Shown here: in pieces, positions 50,067 to 64,000 of the stretch
Layout: each line of letters opens with the position of its first letter
Position numbering within the stretch: position 1 is the first letter of the stretch
DNA from: a beta proteobacterium MWH-UniP1
GTDB taxonomy: Bacteria; Pseudomonadota; Gammaproteobacteria; Burkholderiales; Burkholderiaceae_A
Reading direction: 5' to 3'
Assembly (NCBI GenBank): GCA_036362785.1
Contig: CP143625.1
Location: 1,613,401-1,677,400, forward strand
Length of the DNA: 64,000 bases
Program-made: the position numbers and the translations under genes
Notes under the pieces: model-generated
Database searches by the model: none
What the model was told of the DNA's origin: nothing
Seen by the model: the letters and a program-made list of their open reading frames with translations, nothing else

Positions 50067-51736
50067 TCCCGCAACTCGCGGCGCAGAATCTTCCCCACGG
50101 TAGACTTTGGCATGGCCTCACGAAGTTCGATGTCGCGTGGCCGTTTGTAGTTGGTGAGATTGGCCGCACAACACGCACGCAGCCCATTGAGATCAAGGCC
50201 TGTCGGGCTCGGTACCACATAAAGCCTAACGGCTTCCCCGGTAAATGGATCTGCAACACCCACCGCAGCACATTCCACCACACCAGGAAAGCTGCTGACC
50301 ACTTGCTCAATTTCACTGGGATAGACATTAAAACCGCTCACCAAAATCATGTCTTTCTTGCGGTCAAGAATGTGCAGATAGCCCTGCTGATCAAAGGCCC
50401 CAATATCACCCGTCCGGAAAAAACCGTCAGGCGTAAACACCTGCTCTCGGTCTTCGTCTGAATTCCAATACCCCAACATAACCTGCGGCCCGCGAACGCC
50501 AATCTCACCGGTCTGCCCTGGTGCTGGGGCCTCAATCACCTGGCCCTGACCATCAAAGAGCCGTATCTCTGTACCCGGCATGGGCAGGCCCACCGAGCCA
50601 GTAAATTCAGACAGGCCCCTGGGAGTTGCCGCCACCACAGGGCTAGTTTCCGATAAACCATAGCCCTCGAGCATGGCAACGCCCGTTTTCTCTTTCCAAC
50701 GCTTGGCCACACTTTCTGTGACCGACATGCCGCCCCCCACCGCGATTTTGAGCTGAGAAAAATCCATTCGATGAAAATCGGGGTGATTCAACAAGGCATT
50801 AAAAAGCGTGTTGACCCCCGGAAATAAATGCGGCGGGTCCATGGCCAGCGATTGAATCACCGATTTCAAATCCCGGGGATTGGGCAGCAGCAGGTTTTTT
50901 AAGCCCACCCGAAAGCCCAACATCATGCAGGCCGTAAACGAGAAGATGTGATAAAGCGGCAAGGCACAGACCATGGTCAGGCCGCGAAAATTTGCGTGCT
51001 TGGCCTTGATCTCTTGCTCTAACTCGTGCGGCACCAGCCATGAAACGCACTGGTCCAGATTGGCCAATAAATTACCGTGCGTGAGCATCGCCCCCTTGGC
51101 CACACCTGTGGTGCCCCCCGTGTATTGCAGCAAGGCCAGATCACTGGGGGATCGCCGAATTGGCGTGCCATTGGTGTTGATCAGTGGCAAGGCCGGATCT
51201 TGATCAGATGGTTTGCTCAGAATCGTGGTCCAACGAACAATCCGCCAACGGGCGGGAAACTTCCAAGCCGGAATCATGCGTTTTACATAACGGACAACCC
51301 AGTTCACGAAACGGCCCCGCAGGCCCATGGCATCACCCAGCTCCGTTAACACCACCGTCTGTAGTTTTGGGAGTCCGAATTCTTGATCGGCCTTGTCAAT
51401 CGTGTGGGCGAAATTTTCCAGAGCAATCAGCACCGACACCTTGGCATCGTTCAGCTGCAAGGCAAGTTCTCGGGGCGTGTAGAGCGGGTTGACATTGACC
51501 ACCACCATGCCCGCACGCAGTATGGCGGCGACGGCCACTGGGTTTTGAAAAATATTGGGCAGCATGACCGCCACCTTGGTGCCGGCAGGCAGGCCCTGCT
51601 GAATTAGCCAATATCCAAGGGTCTGCGTCTGCTTGCCAAACTCATGAAAAGAAAGTTCTTGGCCCATGCAGGCATAGGCTGGCCGATCCCGGTATTGGCG
51701 TATGGCGTTTTCGATCAACGAGATCAGGGACTGCAT
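50054..51736 (-). CDS. fadD: Long-chain fatty acid-CoA ligase
   Basis: The 560-residue adenylating enzyme activates fatty acids for beta-oxidation. AMP-binding motifs: LLQYTGGTTGVAKGAMLTH (P-loop, about 205-223), EGYGLSETSPVV (A5), FFRTGDIGAFDQQGYLHILDRKKDMILVSG-type hinge (landmarks TGDIG, DRKKDMI) and YPSEIEQVV, with the catalytic Lys in PKSTVGKILRREL. It follows puhE by 33 bases on the same strand, so read-through from the photosynthesis operon is possible. Confidence 0.93.
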   Translation of the reverse strand: MQSLISLIENAIRQYRDRPAYACMGQELSFHEFGKQTQTLGYWLIQQGLPAGTKVAVMLPNIFQNPVAVAAILRAGMVVVNVNPLYTPRELALQLNDAKVSVLIALENFAHTIDKADQEFGLPKLQTVVLTELGDAMGLRGRFVNWVVRYVKRMIPAWKFPARWRIVRWTTILSKPSDQDPALPLINTNGTPIRRSPSDLALLQYTGGTTGVAKGAMLTHGNLLANLDQCVSWLVPHELEQEIKAKHANFRGLTMVCALPLYHIFSFTACMMLGFRVGLKNLLLPNPRDLKSVIQSLAMDPPHLFPGVNTLFNALLNHPDFHRMDFSQLKIAVGGGMSVTESVAKRWKEKTGVAMLEGYGLSETSPVVAATPRGLSEFTGSVGLPMPGTEIRLFDGQGQVIEAPAPGQTGEIGVRGPQVMLGYWNSDEDREQVFTPDGFFRTGDIGAFDQQGYLHILDRKKDMILVSGFNVYPSEIEQVVSSFPGVVECAAVGVADPFTGEAVRLYVVPSPTGLDLNGLRACCAANLTNYKRPRDIELREAMPKSTVGKILRRELRDQQG

Positions 51737-51769
51737 CGTTCGGACCCCTTCGATACCAGACCACTACAA

Positions 51770-52540
51770 CTATTGGGCAACCCGCGAACGCAATCCCCAC
51801 TTCCACAGGGCCTCAAAGGGCAGTGGAATCACCAAAAAGAAATGTTCCAAAATGGCCAGCGAGAAGAGCGTGGCCACCAATGTTAGTCCAGCCGCCTCGA
51901 AACTTCCAAGGGTGGCGGCCCCAACTGCCTGCCACATGGGCACGGCCACCAGCAGGGCTGCCGCCACCGAGATCGGAAGAAACAGATTCATCGGCTTGCG
52001 GGTGAAATACGTCTGCAAATACTTCAAGTGCTGGGGCAGGAAATCCTCGTTCAGATTTCTGACCCCAAGATAGACGTTGAGCTTGGCGCTCTGACGCATG
52101 ACCCAAAGCACCAAGTAGGTCCAAAATCCGATTTGATTGGGGCCGTCTTTGGTCATCCACCATACCGCCGCACCCAGTCCGACCAGGGCCAACTCATGAT
52201 GCAGAACAGCTTCGGCGGCAAACCCAAACTTTTTCCAACCACGCGCGTCTGCAGGGCAGTCGGTTTTCCGAGTGCCTGTGACATAGCCCAGCAAAAACCC
52301 AATCTCTTGCCAGGCCCAGACCAAGACGGCGCAGGTAAAGGCACAGTAGGCCGCCCAGACCTCGGTCACCTGACTGGTGAACTGCAGGGCGTAAAGCGCT
52401 GCAGCCAAGACCACCGTTGCGCCGCCCATGGTCCACTTAAACGTGTGACGCGGCAGCCCATTCAGATAAAGAATGACGCCGGTGCTAAACCACCATACAA
52501 AAACCGTATAGAGCGCTGCGGTGATCACTGCCACTACCAT
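51770..52540 (-). CDS. puhE: Photosynthetic complex assembly protein PuhE
   Basis: The 256-residue protein is strongly hydrophobic with about seven membrane segments. The pattern [41 protein letters not shown] and [22 protein letters not shown] matches PuhE (DUF3623), found only in purple phototrophs and needed for normal reaction-centre/bacteriochlorophyll levels in Rhodobacter. It overlaps acsF by seven bases and ends the superoperon here. Confidence 0.92.
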   Translation of the reverse strand: MVVAVITAALYTVFVWWFSTGVILYLNGLPRHTFKWTMGGATVVLAAALYALQFTSQVTEVWAAYCAFTCAVLVWAWQEIGFLLGYVTGTRKTDCPADARGWKKFGFAAEAVLHHELALVGLGAAVWWMTKDGPNQIGFWTYLVLWVMRQSAKLNVYLGVRNLNEDFLPQHLKYLQTYFTRKPMNLFLPISVAAALLVAVPMWQAVGAATLGSFEAAGLTLVATLFSLAILEHFFLVIPLPFEALWKWGLRSRVAQ

Positions 52541-53613
52541 GTCGGGGCGAGACGGACTTCTTTGGGAAGCGCTTGATAGTTCGCAGGAAGAATGTACAAA
52601 CGGCCAAATACCAAGGCCGCGTTTAGGCCGAGAGCCACCCGCTTCAATGCCCCCATCACACCGCCCTGCTCGCGGGCCTGGGCCACACGCTCGGCGATAT
52701 CACAGAGCTTTTGAAAACCTGCCAGCAGGCGCGGATCATCAAGATTCAACGTGACCGGAAAGACCTGCTTGGAGATCTCGGTGGTGGTGCGGAAAACTTT
52801 GAAATCGTAATCGGTTGGATGGATGCCCACGGCCCGATGAAACTCTGGCCGGGCATGGTCACGAACAAACATGGTGGCGTAGACCGCGAGCTGGAAGAAA
52901 CGAATCCACAAAAGATTTACCCCTTTTAAAAGCTTGGGGTCGGAGCGCATCAAAATGGCAAAGGCCTCGCCGTGGCGAAACTCGTCATTGCACCATTCTT
53001 TGAACCAGCCAAAGATGGGGTGGAACTTGAGCTCGGGGTGCTGCTCAAGCTGACGATAGATGGTGATGTATCGCGCGTAGCCAATCTTTTCAGATAAATA
53101 GGTGGCGTAATAAATAAATTTTGGCCGAAAGTAAGTGTACTTCTTGGCCTTGGCCAGAAAGCCCAGATCCACACCAATGCCAAAGTCTTTTAACCACTGA
53201 TTGATAAAGCCGGCGTGGCGGCTCTCATCGCGGGCCATGTAGCCAAACAGATCACGCATGTCTTCATTTTTAATACGCCGTTTAATCTCGGCATACAACA
53301 CGCAGCCCGAAAATTCAGAGGTGACCGAGCTGATCAGAAAATCGACAAACTCCTGATACAGGCCATCCGGCAGGTGAGAGTAATCCTGGTTCATGGTCTC
53401 TGCCGGCCGCTGGAAGTGATCGCGGTTTTTATCGGAAGCAAATTCCGCCATGAGCGCATCCCACTGCGGGCGAATATGTTCCACGCTGATGCGATCAATC
53501 GCATCAAAATCCGTGGTGTAAAAACGCGGGTTGAGCATCGTGCTCTCAAGCGCACGTTCGGTCGCCTCGTTGGTATCAATGCCACGTGGCATGTCTTGTG
53601 CAATGGTGTTCAT
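52534..53613 (-). CDS. acsF: Aerobic Mg-protoporphyrin IX monomethyl ester cyclase AcsF
   Basis: The 359-residue diiron enzyme makes the fifth ring of bacteriochlorophyll with O2. Iron-binding ExxH motifs occur in [15 protein letters not shown] and [15 protein letters not shown], with the first Glu in [19 protein letters not shown]. It is the oxygen-dependent alternative to BchE, which is not in the window. Its start overlaps the small gene upstream by four bases (ATGA). Presence of acsF supports pigment synthesis under air. Confidence 0.95.
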   Translation of the reverse strand: MNTIAQDMPRGIDTNEATERALESTMLNPRFYTTDFDAIDRISVEHIRPQWDALMAEFASDKNRDHFQRPAETMNQDYSHLPDGLYQEFVDFLISSVTSEFSGCVLYAEIKRRIKNEDMRDLFGYMARDESRHAGFINQWLKDFGIGVDLGFLAKAKKYTYFRPKFIYYATYLSEKIGYARYITIYRQLEQHPELKFHPIFGWFKEWCNDEFRHGEAFAILMRSDPKLLKGVNLLWIRFFQLAVYATMFVRDHARPEFHRAVGIHPTDYDFKVFRTTTEISKQVFPVTLNLDDPRLLAGFQKLCDIAERVAQAREQGGVMGALKRVALGLNAALVFGRLYILPANYQALPKEVRLAPTW

Positions 53614-53951
53614 GATGCTCCCCCTGATTGACCGGCAGCATTGCCGGGATGTTTCGGCCGCGGATAGCGCCGCGACTTTGAAAATCTTGTGGTTGAAAAA
53701 CTCACTTCGTAGAGTGTGGTGAGTTCAAAACGTGCGATAAATTTTGTCCAGAACCGTGAAAACCAGCTGGCTTTGGAGATTGTGGCCTGACGGTCCACCT
53801 TGATGTGCTGCCCATAGTCGATGGACGTGGGTGCGTCGTGAACCAAGACCTGATCGCCGGGCCCAATGTCGTTGTCTTGAAGCTCGACATGGGCATAAAA
53901 ATCGTAAGAGGTGTGGGCGATCTCGACTGTGCACGGTGTTTTAGTTTGCAT
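53610..53951 (-). CDS. Small conserved-position photosynthesis-cluster protein of unknown function
   Basis: From ATG 53951 there are 113 residues. There is no membrane segment. The middle part ([20 protein letters not shown]) looks like a beta-rich domain, followed by [20 protein letters not shown] and a basic, Ser/Pro-rich tail. A gene of this size lies between puhC and acsF in several purple bacteria, but I cannot name a family. It overlaps puhC by 11 bases and acsF by four, so it is translated within the operon. Confidence 0.75.
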   Translation of the reverse strand: MQTKTPCTVEIAHTSYDFYAHVELQDNDIGPGDQVLVHDAPTSIDYGQHIKVDRQATISKASWFSRFWTKFIARFELTTLYEVSFSTTRFSKSRRYPRPKHPGNAAGQSGGAS

Positions 53952-54408
53952 GACGGCCCCCCGTTTCAGCACTGCCTGGCCGAAGCATGCGTGCAAAGAT
54001 TGCGGCATTGGTTGGGCCAAAAGATTCCAGGTCGACAATTCGCCCTGTCTCTGGGTCGAACAATGTCAGCCGGCCATCGGCACGGCCCATCAATTGCAGT
54101 GGTGCCTCTGGCCCAATGCCGCGTGCCCGACGGTCTCGTGCAAAGCCACGCAGCGTGCCCCGGGCAAAGCCGGCCTCGCCTGTGATGGCATCAATTTTTT
54201 GGCCGGTTTTGGCGTCTTTCACCGCAACACTGCCGTCGGGCTGATCTTGAAAGACCAATTCCCGCATCACCAGTGTCTGTGCATCGGGCACCCGAATGGA
54301 CTCCCCCGAAAAACGCGTTGTTGCGGCAAAACCAATGATGGCCAGCAACACCACGCCCACCGCCAAGATAGGCCAGCGGTTTGAGGAAGCGGCCACCAGT
54401 TGACTCAT
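53941..54408 (-). CDS. puhC: Photosynthetic complex assembly protein PuhC
   Basis: The 155-residue protein has one N-terminal membrane span (WPILAVGVVLLAIIGFAATT) and a periplasmic domain with DQPDGSVAVKDAKTGQKIDAI and TLFDPETGRIVDLESFGPTNA, matching PuhC, which helps reorganise the reaction-centre/LH1 core. Its gene overlaps puhB by four bases. Confidence 0.9.
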   Translation of the reverse strand: MSQLVAASSNRWPILAVGVVLLAIIGFAATTRFSGESIRVPDAQTLVMRELVFQDQPDGSVAVKDAKTGQKIDAITGEAGFARGTLRGFARDRRARGIGPEAPLQLMGRADGRLTLFDPETGRIVDLESFGPTNAAIFARMLRPGSAETGGRHAN

Positions 54409-55130
54409 GCGGCACTCATGCGGCCCGATGCCGTGGTTTTGTGGGCATCGCGATCGGCAGAGTGAGCAGCCAAGCGCTGGGGCTCTGCTGGTGCCGATGT
54501 TGCCGAAGTGGTCGCAGCTCCCATGTGCTCAGACCATGCCTGCGTGAGAATCTTGGCAACCTGCTGGGCATTGGGCACACAGCGCAGCATGGGCTCTGGC
54601 TTGGCATAACGCCATGGGCGCACATGTGGCCAGAGCTGTACATAGCCAATCTTGTCGTTGCCCATGAGTTCCACTGGAATGTCTCCCGTGCCCCGGGACA
54701 GTGGCCGAAAGTTGGCTGCCGTGATTCGCTTAAATGGCAGATTAAACGTGACCGTTAATACAATGCCGACCCGCATGATCAGACGACGATTGGTGATCGT
54801 ATAGACGGTGGTCTTGGCTGAAAAATACGCGATCATGGCCAGAACGCCCATGGCGGAAGACGCCAAAATGGTCAGCCACAGGGCAGACACCAAGGCCGTC
54901 TGCAGGCCCAGCCCGTCAGTCAGCACCACAAACACACGAATCGCGATGATCACCGCAAAATAGACCACCAGCTTTCGAAGATGAAGGGCATGGCGGGCCA
55001 TAGCCTTCCAATCTGGTGCCCCCTGCCAAAGAATCCGCTCGGTTGGCGGAAGCTCCTCTGGCAGTCCGTATTGCGGCTCGATCTCATGCTCGTGATCGTG
55101 GCCGTGGGTGTGACTGACAGCGGGTTTCAT
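54405..55130 (-). CDS. puhB: Photosynthetic complex assembly protein PuhB
   Basis: The 241-residue protein begins with a His/Glu-rich cytoplasmic tail and PEELPPTERILWQGAPDWKA, has three membrane segments (about 50-70, 75-120), and a PH-like (DUF1111/bPH_2 type) domain with TVYTITNRRLIMRVGIVLTV. PuhB assists reaction-centre assembly. It overlaps puhA by four bases and puhC by four. The C-terminal 50 residues are Ala/Ser-rich. Confidence 0.9.
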   Translation of the reverse strand: MKPAVSHTHGHDHEHEIEPQYGLPEELPPTERILWQGAPDWKAMARHALHLRKLVVYFAVIIAIRVFVVLTDGLGLQTALVSALWLTILASSAMGVLAMIAYFSAKTTVYTITNRRLIMRVGIVLTVTFNLPFKRITAANFRPLSRGTGDIPVELMGNDKIGYVQLWPHVRPWRYAKPEPMLRCVPNAQQVAKILTQAWSEHMGAATTSATSAPAEPQRLAAHSADRDAHKTTASGRMSAA

Positions 55131-55891
55131 ATCAGCGGTTCCTGGCGATCAGGCGTGGCATACAAACGACCGCCACCGTAATAGCCGGCGATCTTGTCTT
55201 CCTCTAGAAGCGTGACCTGATCGGGATGCTTGGTCGTGGGCACATCCGCAAACTGCCGGCCAGTGATGGCTGGCACACGTACGCCGTAGCGATACACACG
55301 GGCAAATGGCACCGGCAACAGAACGCGCTTGCCGCCCGGCACTTCGACCTCAAAGTAACGGAAGAGCATTTCAGACTGGTCAACCCAGAGATCGACAATC
55401 TTGCCGCCCACTTCGTTATCGGCGCCCAACACATCTAGGCCGCGCGGATCAATGTCATTGACCGAAACGCTGTGATCCGGCGAATTCCGCAGCGGCAGAA
55501 TACGCAGGCCGCCGTCGTGGGTGTGATCGGGATGATCCGCACGGGCAGTCCACGCGCCGGGGCCTATGCCATCGAGCATAGGGTTGCCGGTTGGTTCGAT
55601 CGGCGAGCCGGGGTAGTTACCGAAACGACGTGCTGCCAATGGCGGCGCGTCTTTATCGCGACTGTGTGGCGCGACCATCTCGGTGCCGTCGGCAAGCTTA
55701 TAGGTCTTGGGACGGGGGATCGGAGGCCAGCCCTGGATGTCTTTGTAATCTTTGCGATCACTCTCCAGTGGATAGCCCTCGCGCTTGCCTTCTTGCACTA
55801 GGTAATACACCAGACCAAAAAAGAAAATCCAGAATACGTAGAGCACCAGCTGCGCTGCGTCTACATATCCGGTAATTGCACCTGTTCCCAT
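55127..55891 (-). CDS. puhA: Reaction-centre H subunit PuhA
   Basis: The 254-residue protein has the single N-terminal span (LVLYVFWIFFFGLVYYLVQE) followed by the cytoplasmic PRC-barrel domain. Landmarks: REGYPLESD, PKTYKLADGTEMVAPHSRD and VNDIDPRGLDVLGADNEVGGKIVDLWVDQSE-type core (quoted in part). The H subunit caps the L/M subunits and shapes the QB site. ACTCTCC/GGAGAGT precedes ATG 55891 on the minus strand. lhaA ends 23 bases upstream. Confidence 0.94.
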   Translation of the reverse strand: MGTGAITGYVDAAQLVLYVFWIFFFGLVYYLVQEGKREGYPLESDRKDYKDIQGWPPIPRPKTYKLADGTEMVAPHSRDKDAPPLAARRFGNYPGSPIEPTGNPMLDGIGPGAWTARADHPDHTHDGGLRILPLRNSPDHSVSVNDIDPRGLDVLGADNEVGGKIVDLWVDQSEMLFRYFEVEVPGGKRVLLPVPFARVYRYGVRVPAITGRQFADVPTTKHPDQVTLLEEDKIAGYYGGGRLYATPDRQEPLI

Positions 55892-55914
55892 GGTTACTCT
55901 CCTTAAATGATTGG

Positions 55915-57378
55915 TTAGCCGGGGAATTCAGCTAAACCAAACTTCGAAACCGGTTTTGTTGAATCTTTTGATGCGCGTCTTGAAATGCGCACCAGTGGAC
56001 CAATCGCCACCAGGGTTGCCAACAACATATAAATCTCAAGGTGATACACAAAGCTGTAGCCGGTGGCCGGGTTGGCCAACGTGCTGCCGATCTCGCCATG
56101 GACTGCGAGTGTGGAGACCAGATCTCGAATCGCACCACCCAAGGCCATGGAGACACCCACCGCCGTGGCATTCACCGCGCCCCAGGCCCCAAGAATTAAT
56201 CCGCTGGTGCCAAAGTGATCGTCTGCATCATGGGCGGCAATCTCCATTGCCGCAGTCAGCGTGCCCACTGAAAAAAGCCCGCTACCAAAACCAATCAGGG
56301 TCGCACCGAATCGGAATAAATTCGGCTCGCCCAGTGGCTCAGAAAAAATCACGCACGAAAATGCGACCAGACCCACCACCGCCCCAAGGGCAGAGATGCG
56401 ATAGGGATCGGCACCACGACTTAACCAACGGGCCGACAGGCTAAACGCCAACAAGGCGCCTGCAGCCATCATGGCCGTGAGCATGGTGGTGGCCGATACC
56501 GACAGGCCAAGAATCTCACCGCCATAGGGCTCAAGAATGATGTCCTGCATGCCAAACGCTGCTGTCCCCAGGCCCAGCGCCACCAAGAACCGCATGGTGT
56601 TGGGCTGCTTGGAAAAGGCGCGCCAGGTCTCGCCAAATGTTGGCCGTGCAATCTTTGCGGATGTGCGATGGGGGTTGCGGGCCTCTTGTTTCCAAAGCGC
56701 CACGACATTTAACACAGCACTCATTCCGGCCGCGCCCTGAATGACTTTAATCAGCTTGAGTTGGGTGAATTCCTCAAGCAGCCAGCCAAAGACCAGGCCG
56801 CTGACCACCATGCCCACCAACAGCATGGCGTACATCATGGCCACCACGCGGGGGCGAGAGTCTGCGGGTGCAATGTCTGTAGCGAGCGCCAGGCCCGCTG
56901 TCTGAGTGGTCTGCAGGCCAATGCCCACCAGTAAAAATGCCAAGGCCGTGGCCACATGGGCTACCCAGGCCGGCCAATTGCTATCGCCAGAGAGCAAGAT
57001 CAAGGCAAACGGCATGATCGATAGGCCGCTGAACTGAAACAGTGTGCCCAGCCAGATATAGGGCACACGGCGCCAACCCAAAACAGAACGATGGGTGTCG
57101 GATTTAAATCCGACCAAAGCACGAAACGGCGCAAACAATAAAGGCAGTGCCACCATCAAAGACACCAGCCAGGCACCCACGCCAAGCTCGACAATCATGA
57201 CGCGATTCAGTGTGCCAATCAGCAACGCAGTGGCCATGCCGACCGACACCTGAAAGAGCGACAACTGAAACAGGCGCCGCAGCGGCAGCTCTTTGGTGGC
57301 GACATCGGCAAAGGGCAAGAGCTTTGGACTCACACGAGTCCACTTGCGCCAGGAACGAAGTTGTTTGGCCTTGCTCAT
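55915..57378 (-). CDS. lhaA: LH1 assembly protein LhaA (PucC/BCD family)
   Basis: The 487-residue membrane protein has about 12 segments and shares with the PucC at 12326 the LSLFQVSVGMA, APFRALVGFKSD, LGWRRVPYIW and LALATDIAP blocks. In the bchM-lhaA-puhA position it is LhaA (Orf477 type), which promotes LH1 antenna assembly. It overlaps bchM by four bases and precedes puhA by 23. The two paralogues in the window therefore serve the core and the peripheral antenna. Confidence 0.93.
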   Translation of the reverse strand: MSKAKQLRSWRKWTRVSPKLLPFADVATKELPLRRLFQLSLFQVSVGMATALLIGTLNRVMIVELGVGAWLVSLMVALPLLFAPFRALVGFKSDTHRSVLGWRRVPYIWLGTLFQFSGLSIMPFALILLSGDSNWPAWVAHVATALAFLLVGIGLQTTQTAGLALATDIAPADSRPRVVAMMYAMLLVGMVVSGLVFGWLLEEFTQLKLIKVIQGAAGMSAVLNVVALWKQEARNPHRTSAKIARPTFGETWRAFSKQPNTMRFLVALGLGTAAFGMQDIILEPYGGEILGLSVSATTMLTAMMAAGALLAFSLSARWLSRGADPYRISALGAVVGLVAFSCVIFSEPLGEPNLFRFGATLIGFGSGLFSVGTLTAAMEIAAHDADDHFGTSGLILGAWGAVNATAVGVSMALGGAIRDLVSTLAVHGEIGSTLANPATGYSFVYHLEIYMLLATLVAIGPLVRISRRASKDSTKPVSKFGLAEFPG

Positions 57379-58088
57379 GCTGACCTCACCAGTTCCATTG
57401 CCTGAGAGGTATAAAAGCCGCTTGAGATCTTCTCAGTTCGGCCCACCTGAAATTCGCGCAAGGCCGACTCTGATTCAACCAATCGACGTAACTTCGTGTA
57501 GGCCACCGGCTGAATAAACGGCGCCCGGTCTTTGCGCGGAAATAATTTGCCCACCGTGATCATGGTCGCCAGGGCCATGTTTTTGGGCGGAAAGGTAAAG
57601 ATCACGGCTCGGCGCGTGCGGGCTGCAAAACCCGACAGCACCCGCACGACATCTTTCGGGTGATAGTGAATCAGCGAATCCATGCCCACCACGTAATCGA
57701 ACTCGCCGAGCGCTGGGTCAAACATATCGCCCGACAAAAATTCAATGGCGCCTTCGCCAAGATCTGCAGGGGCCCGCTCACGGGCCAAGTTCACCAGCGT
57801 GGGCGACAAATCGATCGCCACCACATGGGCCCCACGGCGGGCGGCCTCGACCGACAAGGCACCCGTGCCGCAGCCCGCATCCAATACACGCAGCCCCCTT
57901 AGATCTTGGGGCATCCATGACAAGAGCGTGGCCCGCATACGATCACGGCCAGCACGCACGGTGGCCCGCACGCCACTCACCGGGGCGGTCGATGTGAGAC
58001 GGGCCCAGGTCTCAGCAGCAGTGCGATCGAAGTAATGCTCGATTCGCTCGCGCTGCTTGATGTAAGTGCCTGAATGCGTCTGGTTCAT
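57375..58088 (-). CDS. bchM: Mg-protoporphyrin IX O-methyltransferase
   Basis: From ATG 58088 there are 237 residues; the frame continues to a TTG at 58118 and a GTG at 58109, which are also possible. The S-adenosylmethionine site is LRGLRVLDAGCGTGALSVEAA, with VVAIDLSPTLV and FDYVVGMDSLIHYHP, typical of BchM. It methylates Mg-protoporphyrin IX, the substrate for AcsF. It lies between bchL and lhaA. Confidence 0.93.
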   Translation of the reverse strand: MNQTHSGTYIKQRERIEHYFDRTAAETWARLTSTAPVSGVRATVRAGRDRMRATLLSWMPQDLRGLRVLDAGCGTGALSVEAARRGAHVVAIDLSPTLVNLARERAPADLGEGAIEFLSGDMFDPALGEFDYVVGMDSLIHYHPKDVVRVLSGFAARTRRAVIFTFPPKNMALATMITVGKLFPRKDRAPFIQPVAYTKLRRLVESESALREFQVGRTEKISSGFYTSQAMELVRSA

Positions 58089-58127
58089 GGTCTGGTTCGG
58101 TTTACTCACTCTGATCAATGCGCTTAA

Positions 58128-62896
<4,769 letters not shown>

Positions 62897-64000
62897 CAGT
62901 GATCAAATGAACGCCACGCTCTTGGGCATAGCGCTCGGTGTTACGGCGGGCTTTGCCCCGCACAAAAAATGGAATTTTGTTGAGTTCTTTTTGCGCATCT
63001 GGTGCCCAGTTGGGCACCACGATCGCTTCGGCGGCATCACTCCCCGCCGCAAGGGCGGTGGCGGTGCCTTGCTCGGCTGCAAGAACCGTGGCCCCTGCCG
63101 CCACCGCAGGTTGTTTTGCAGCATCTGCCGAGAGCGGGGCTGCGGCACCATGGCCCAGATGCGACGGCGCAGCACCATCATGAAACTCAAAATCTTCCCG
63201 AAACATGTGAATCAGGTGCTCTTCCAAGCCCATCATCAGGGGATGAATCCAGGTGTCAAACAACACGTTGGCGCCTTCAAAGCCCATCTGCGGTGAGTAA
63301 CGGGCAGGAAAATCCTGCACGTGAACCGGAGCGGAAATCACCGCACAAGGAACCGACAAGCGCTTGGCAATATGGCGTTCCATCTGGGTTCCCAGCACAA
63401 GTTCCGGATGAAGCGCAGCCACCTGCTCTTCCACTTCCAAATAATCGTCGGTGATCAAGGGCTCAACGCCATAGATCTTGGCGGCTTCACGAATTTCACG
63501 GGCAAACTCACGGCTGTAGGTGCCAAGGCCCACCACGGTGAACCCCATTTCCTGGGCAGCCACACGAGCGGCGGCAACCGCATGGGTGGCGTCGCCAAAA
63601 ATAAAGACCCGCTTGCCGGTGAGATAAGTCGAGTCCACCGAGCGGGAATACCAGCCGGCCCGTGCCGAAGCATTCGCCAGACTTGTGGCATCAATGCCCG
63701 CTAAGCCAGCGACTTCCTGAATGAATTCACGGGTAGCACGATTGCCAATTGGAATTGTTTTGGTGAACGGCAGACCAAACTGCCGCTCCAGCCACGATGC
63801 CACCTGCTGGCCTGTTTCCGGATAGAGCAGCACGTTGAAGTCAGCATGAATCAGCTCGGTTAAATCAGAAGGGCTGGCATGCAGGGGTGCTACGACCGCG
63901 ACATCAATACCAATCTGATCAAGCAGCTTGGTGATCTCGGTCACATCATCACGGTGTCGAAACCCAAGCGCGGTTGGCCCCAAAAGATTACATCGCGGCC

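Overview
The window is a chromosomal segment of a Gram-negative, bacteriochlorophyll-making proteobacterium. The gene content and order (tolQRAB-pal-cpoB, inactive pyrC' next to pyrB-ruvX-yqgE, waaC/waaA, rubredoxin opposite hemL, a bchBHLM-lhaA-puhABC-acsF-puhE superoperon, an alpha antenna peptide with an Ala-rich tail) suggest a betaproteobacterium, most likely Burkholderiales. This is inference from gene content; no rRNA gene lies in the window. The only visible cyclase is the oxygen-dependent AcsF, which fits an aerobic or facultatively aerobic anoxygenic phototroph.

Layout. 1-6147: 3' end of ruvB, the complete Tol-Pal operon (tolQ, tolR, tolA, tolB, pal, cpoB) and a YeeE/YedE sulfur-transport-like gene. 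6278-8321: tRNA-Lys, then a truncated ISL3-family element cut by an intact IS3-family element. 8382-11975: carbonic anhydrase, a small c-type cytochrome, a DUF1289 protein, a small membrane protein, a D-amino acid dehydrogenase and a type IV pilin-like protein. 12078-14373: a detached light-harvesting 2 operon on the minus strand (pucB, pucA, terminator-like hairpin, pucC, and an unannotated 28-residue membrane peptide). Its promoter is overlapped by two tandem TGT-N12-ACA sites of the PpsR/CrtJ type. 14589-20559: Fur-box-controlled iron-binding protein, RodZ-like protein, small envelope proteins, pgi, a MarR-type regulator and tRNA-Gly. 20579-24504: nadA, nadC, nadB (de novo NAD) and hupB. 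24661-33796: trmB, uppP, a TetR regulator, a Pcm-like methyltransferase, tolC, waaA, waaC, phosphomannomutase and apaH. 33754-37887: plsC, pyrC', pyrB, ruvX, yqgE. 37921-43444: photolyase, rubredoxin, hemL, gluQ, rhlE. 43480-51736: DMT transporter, cytochrome c', cytochrome b561, DedA-like protein, azlCD, mscS, a palindromic repeat cluster, a MaoC-like hydratase, a beta-CASP metallohydrolase and fadD. 51770-64000: the photosynthesis superoperon on the minus strand, read as bchB (cut by the window edge), bchH, bchL, bchM, lhaA, puhA, puhB, puhC, a small conserved-position gene, acsF, puhE.

How it fits together. HemL supplies 5-aminolevulinate. BchH, BchM, AcsF, BchL and BchB carry the pathway from protoporphyrin IX to chlorophyllide. 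PuhA is the reaction-centre H subunit. PuhB, PuhC, PuhE and LhaA assist reaction-centre/LH1 assembly, and PucB, PucA and PucC make the peripheral antenna. Most neighbours in the superoperon overlap by 4-41 bases, so translation is probably coupled. The puc operon lies about 37 kb of housekeeping genes away from the superoperon. Seven convergent gene pairs overlap at their 3' ends, showing a compact genome. The most interesting unexplained item is the 28-residue single-span peptide that closes the puc operon.
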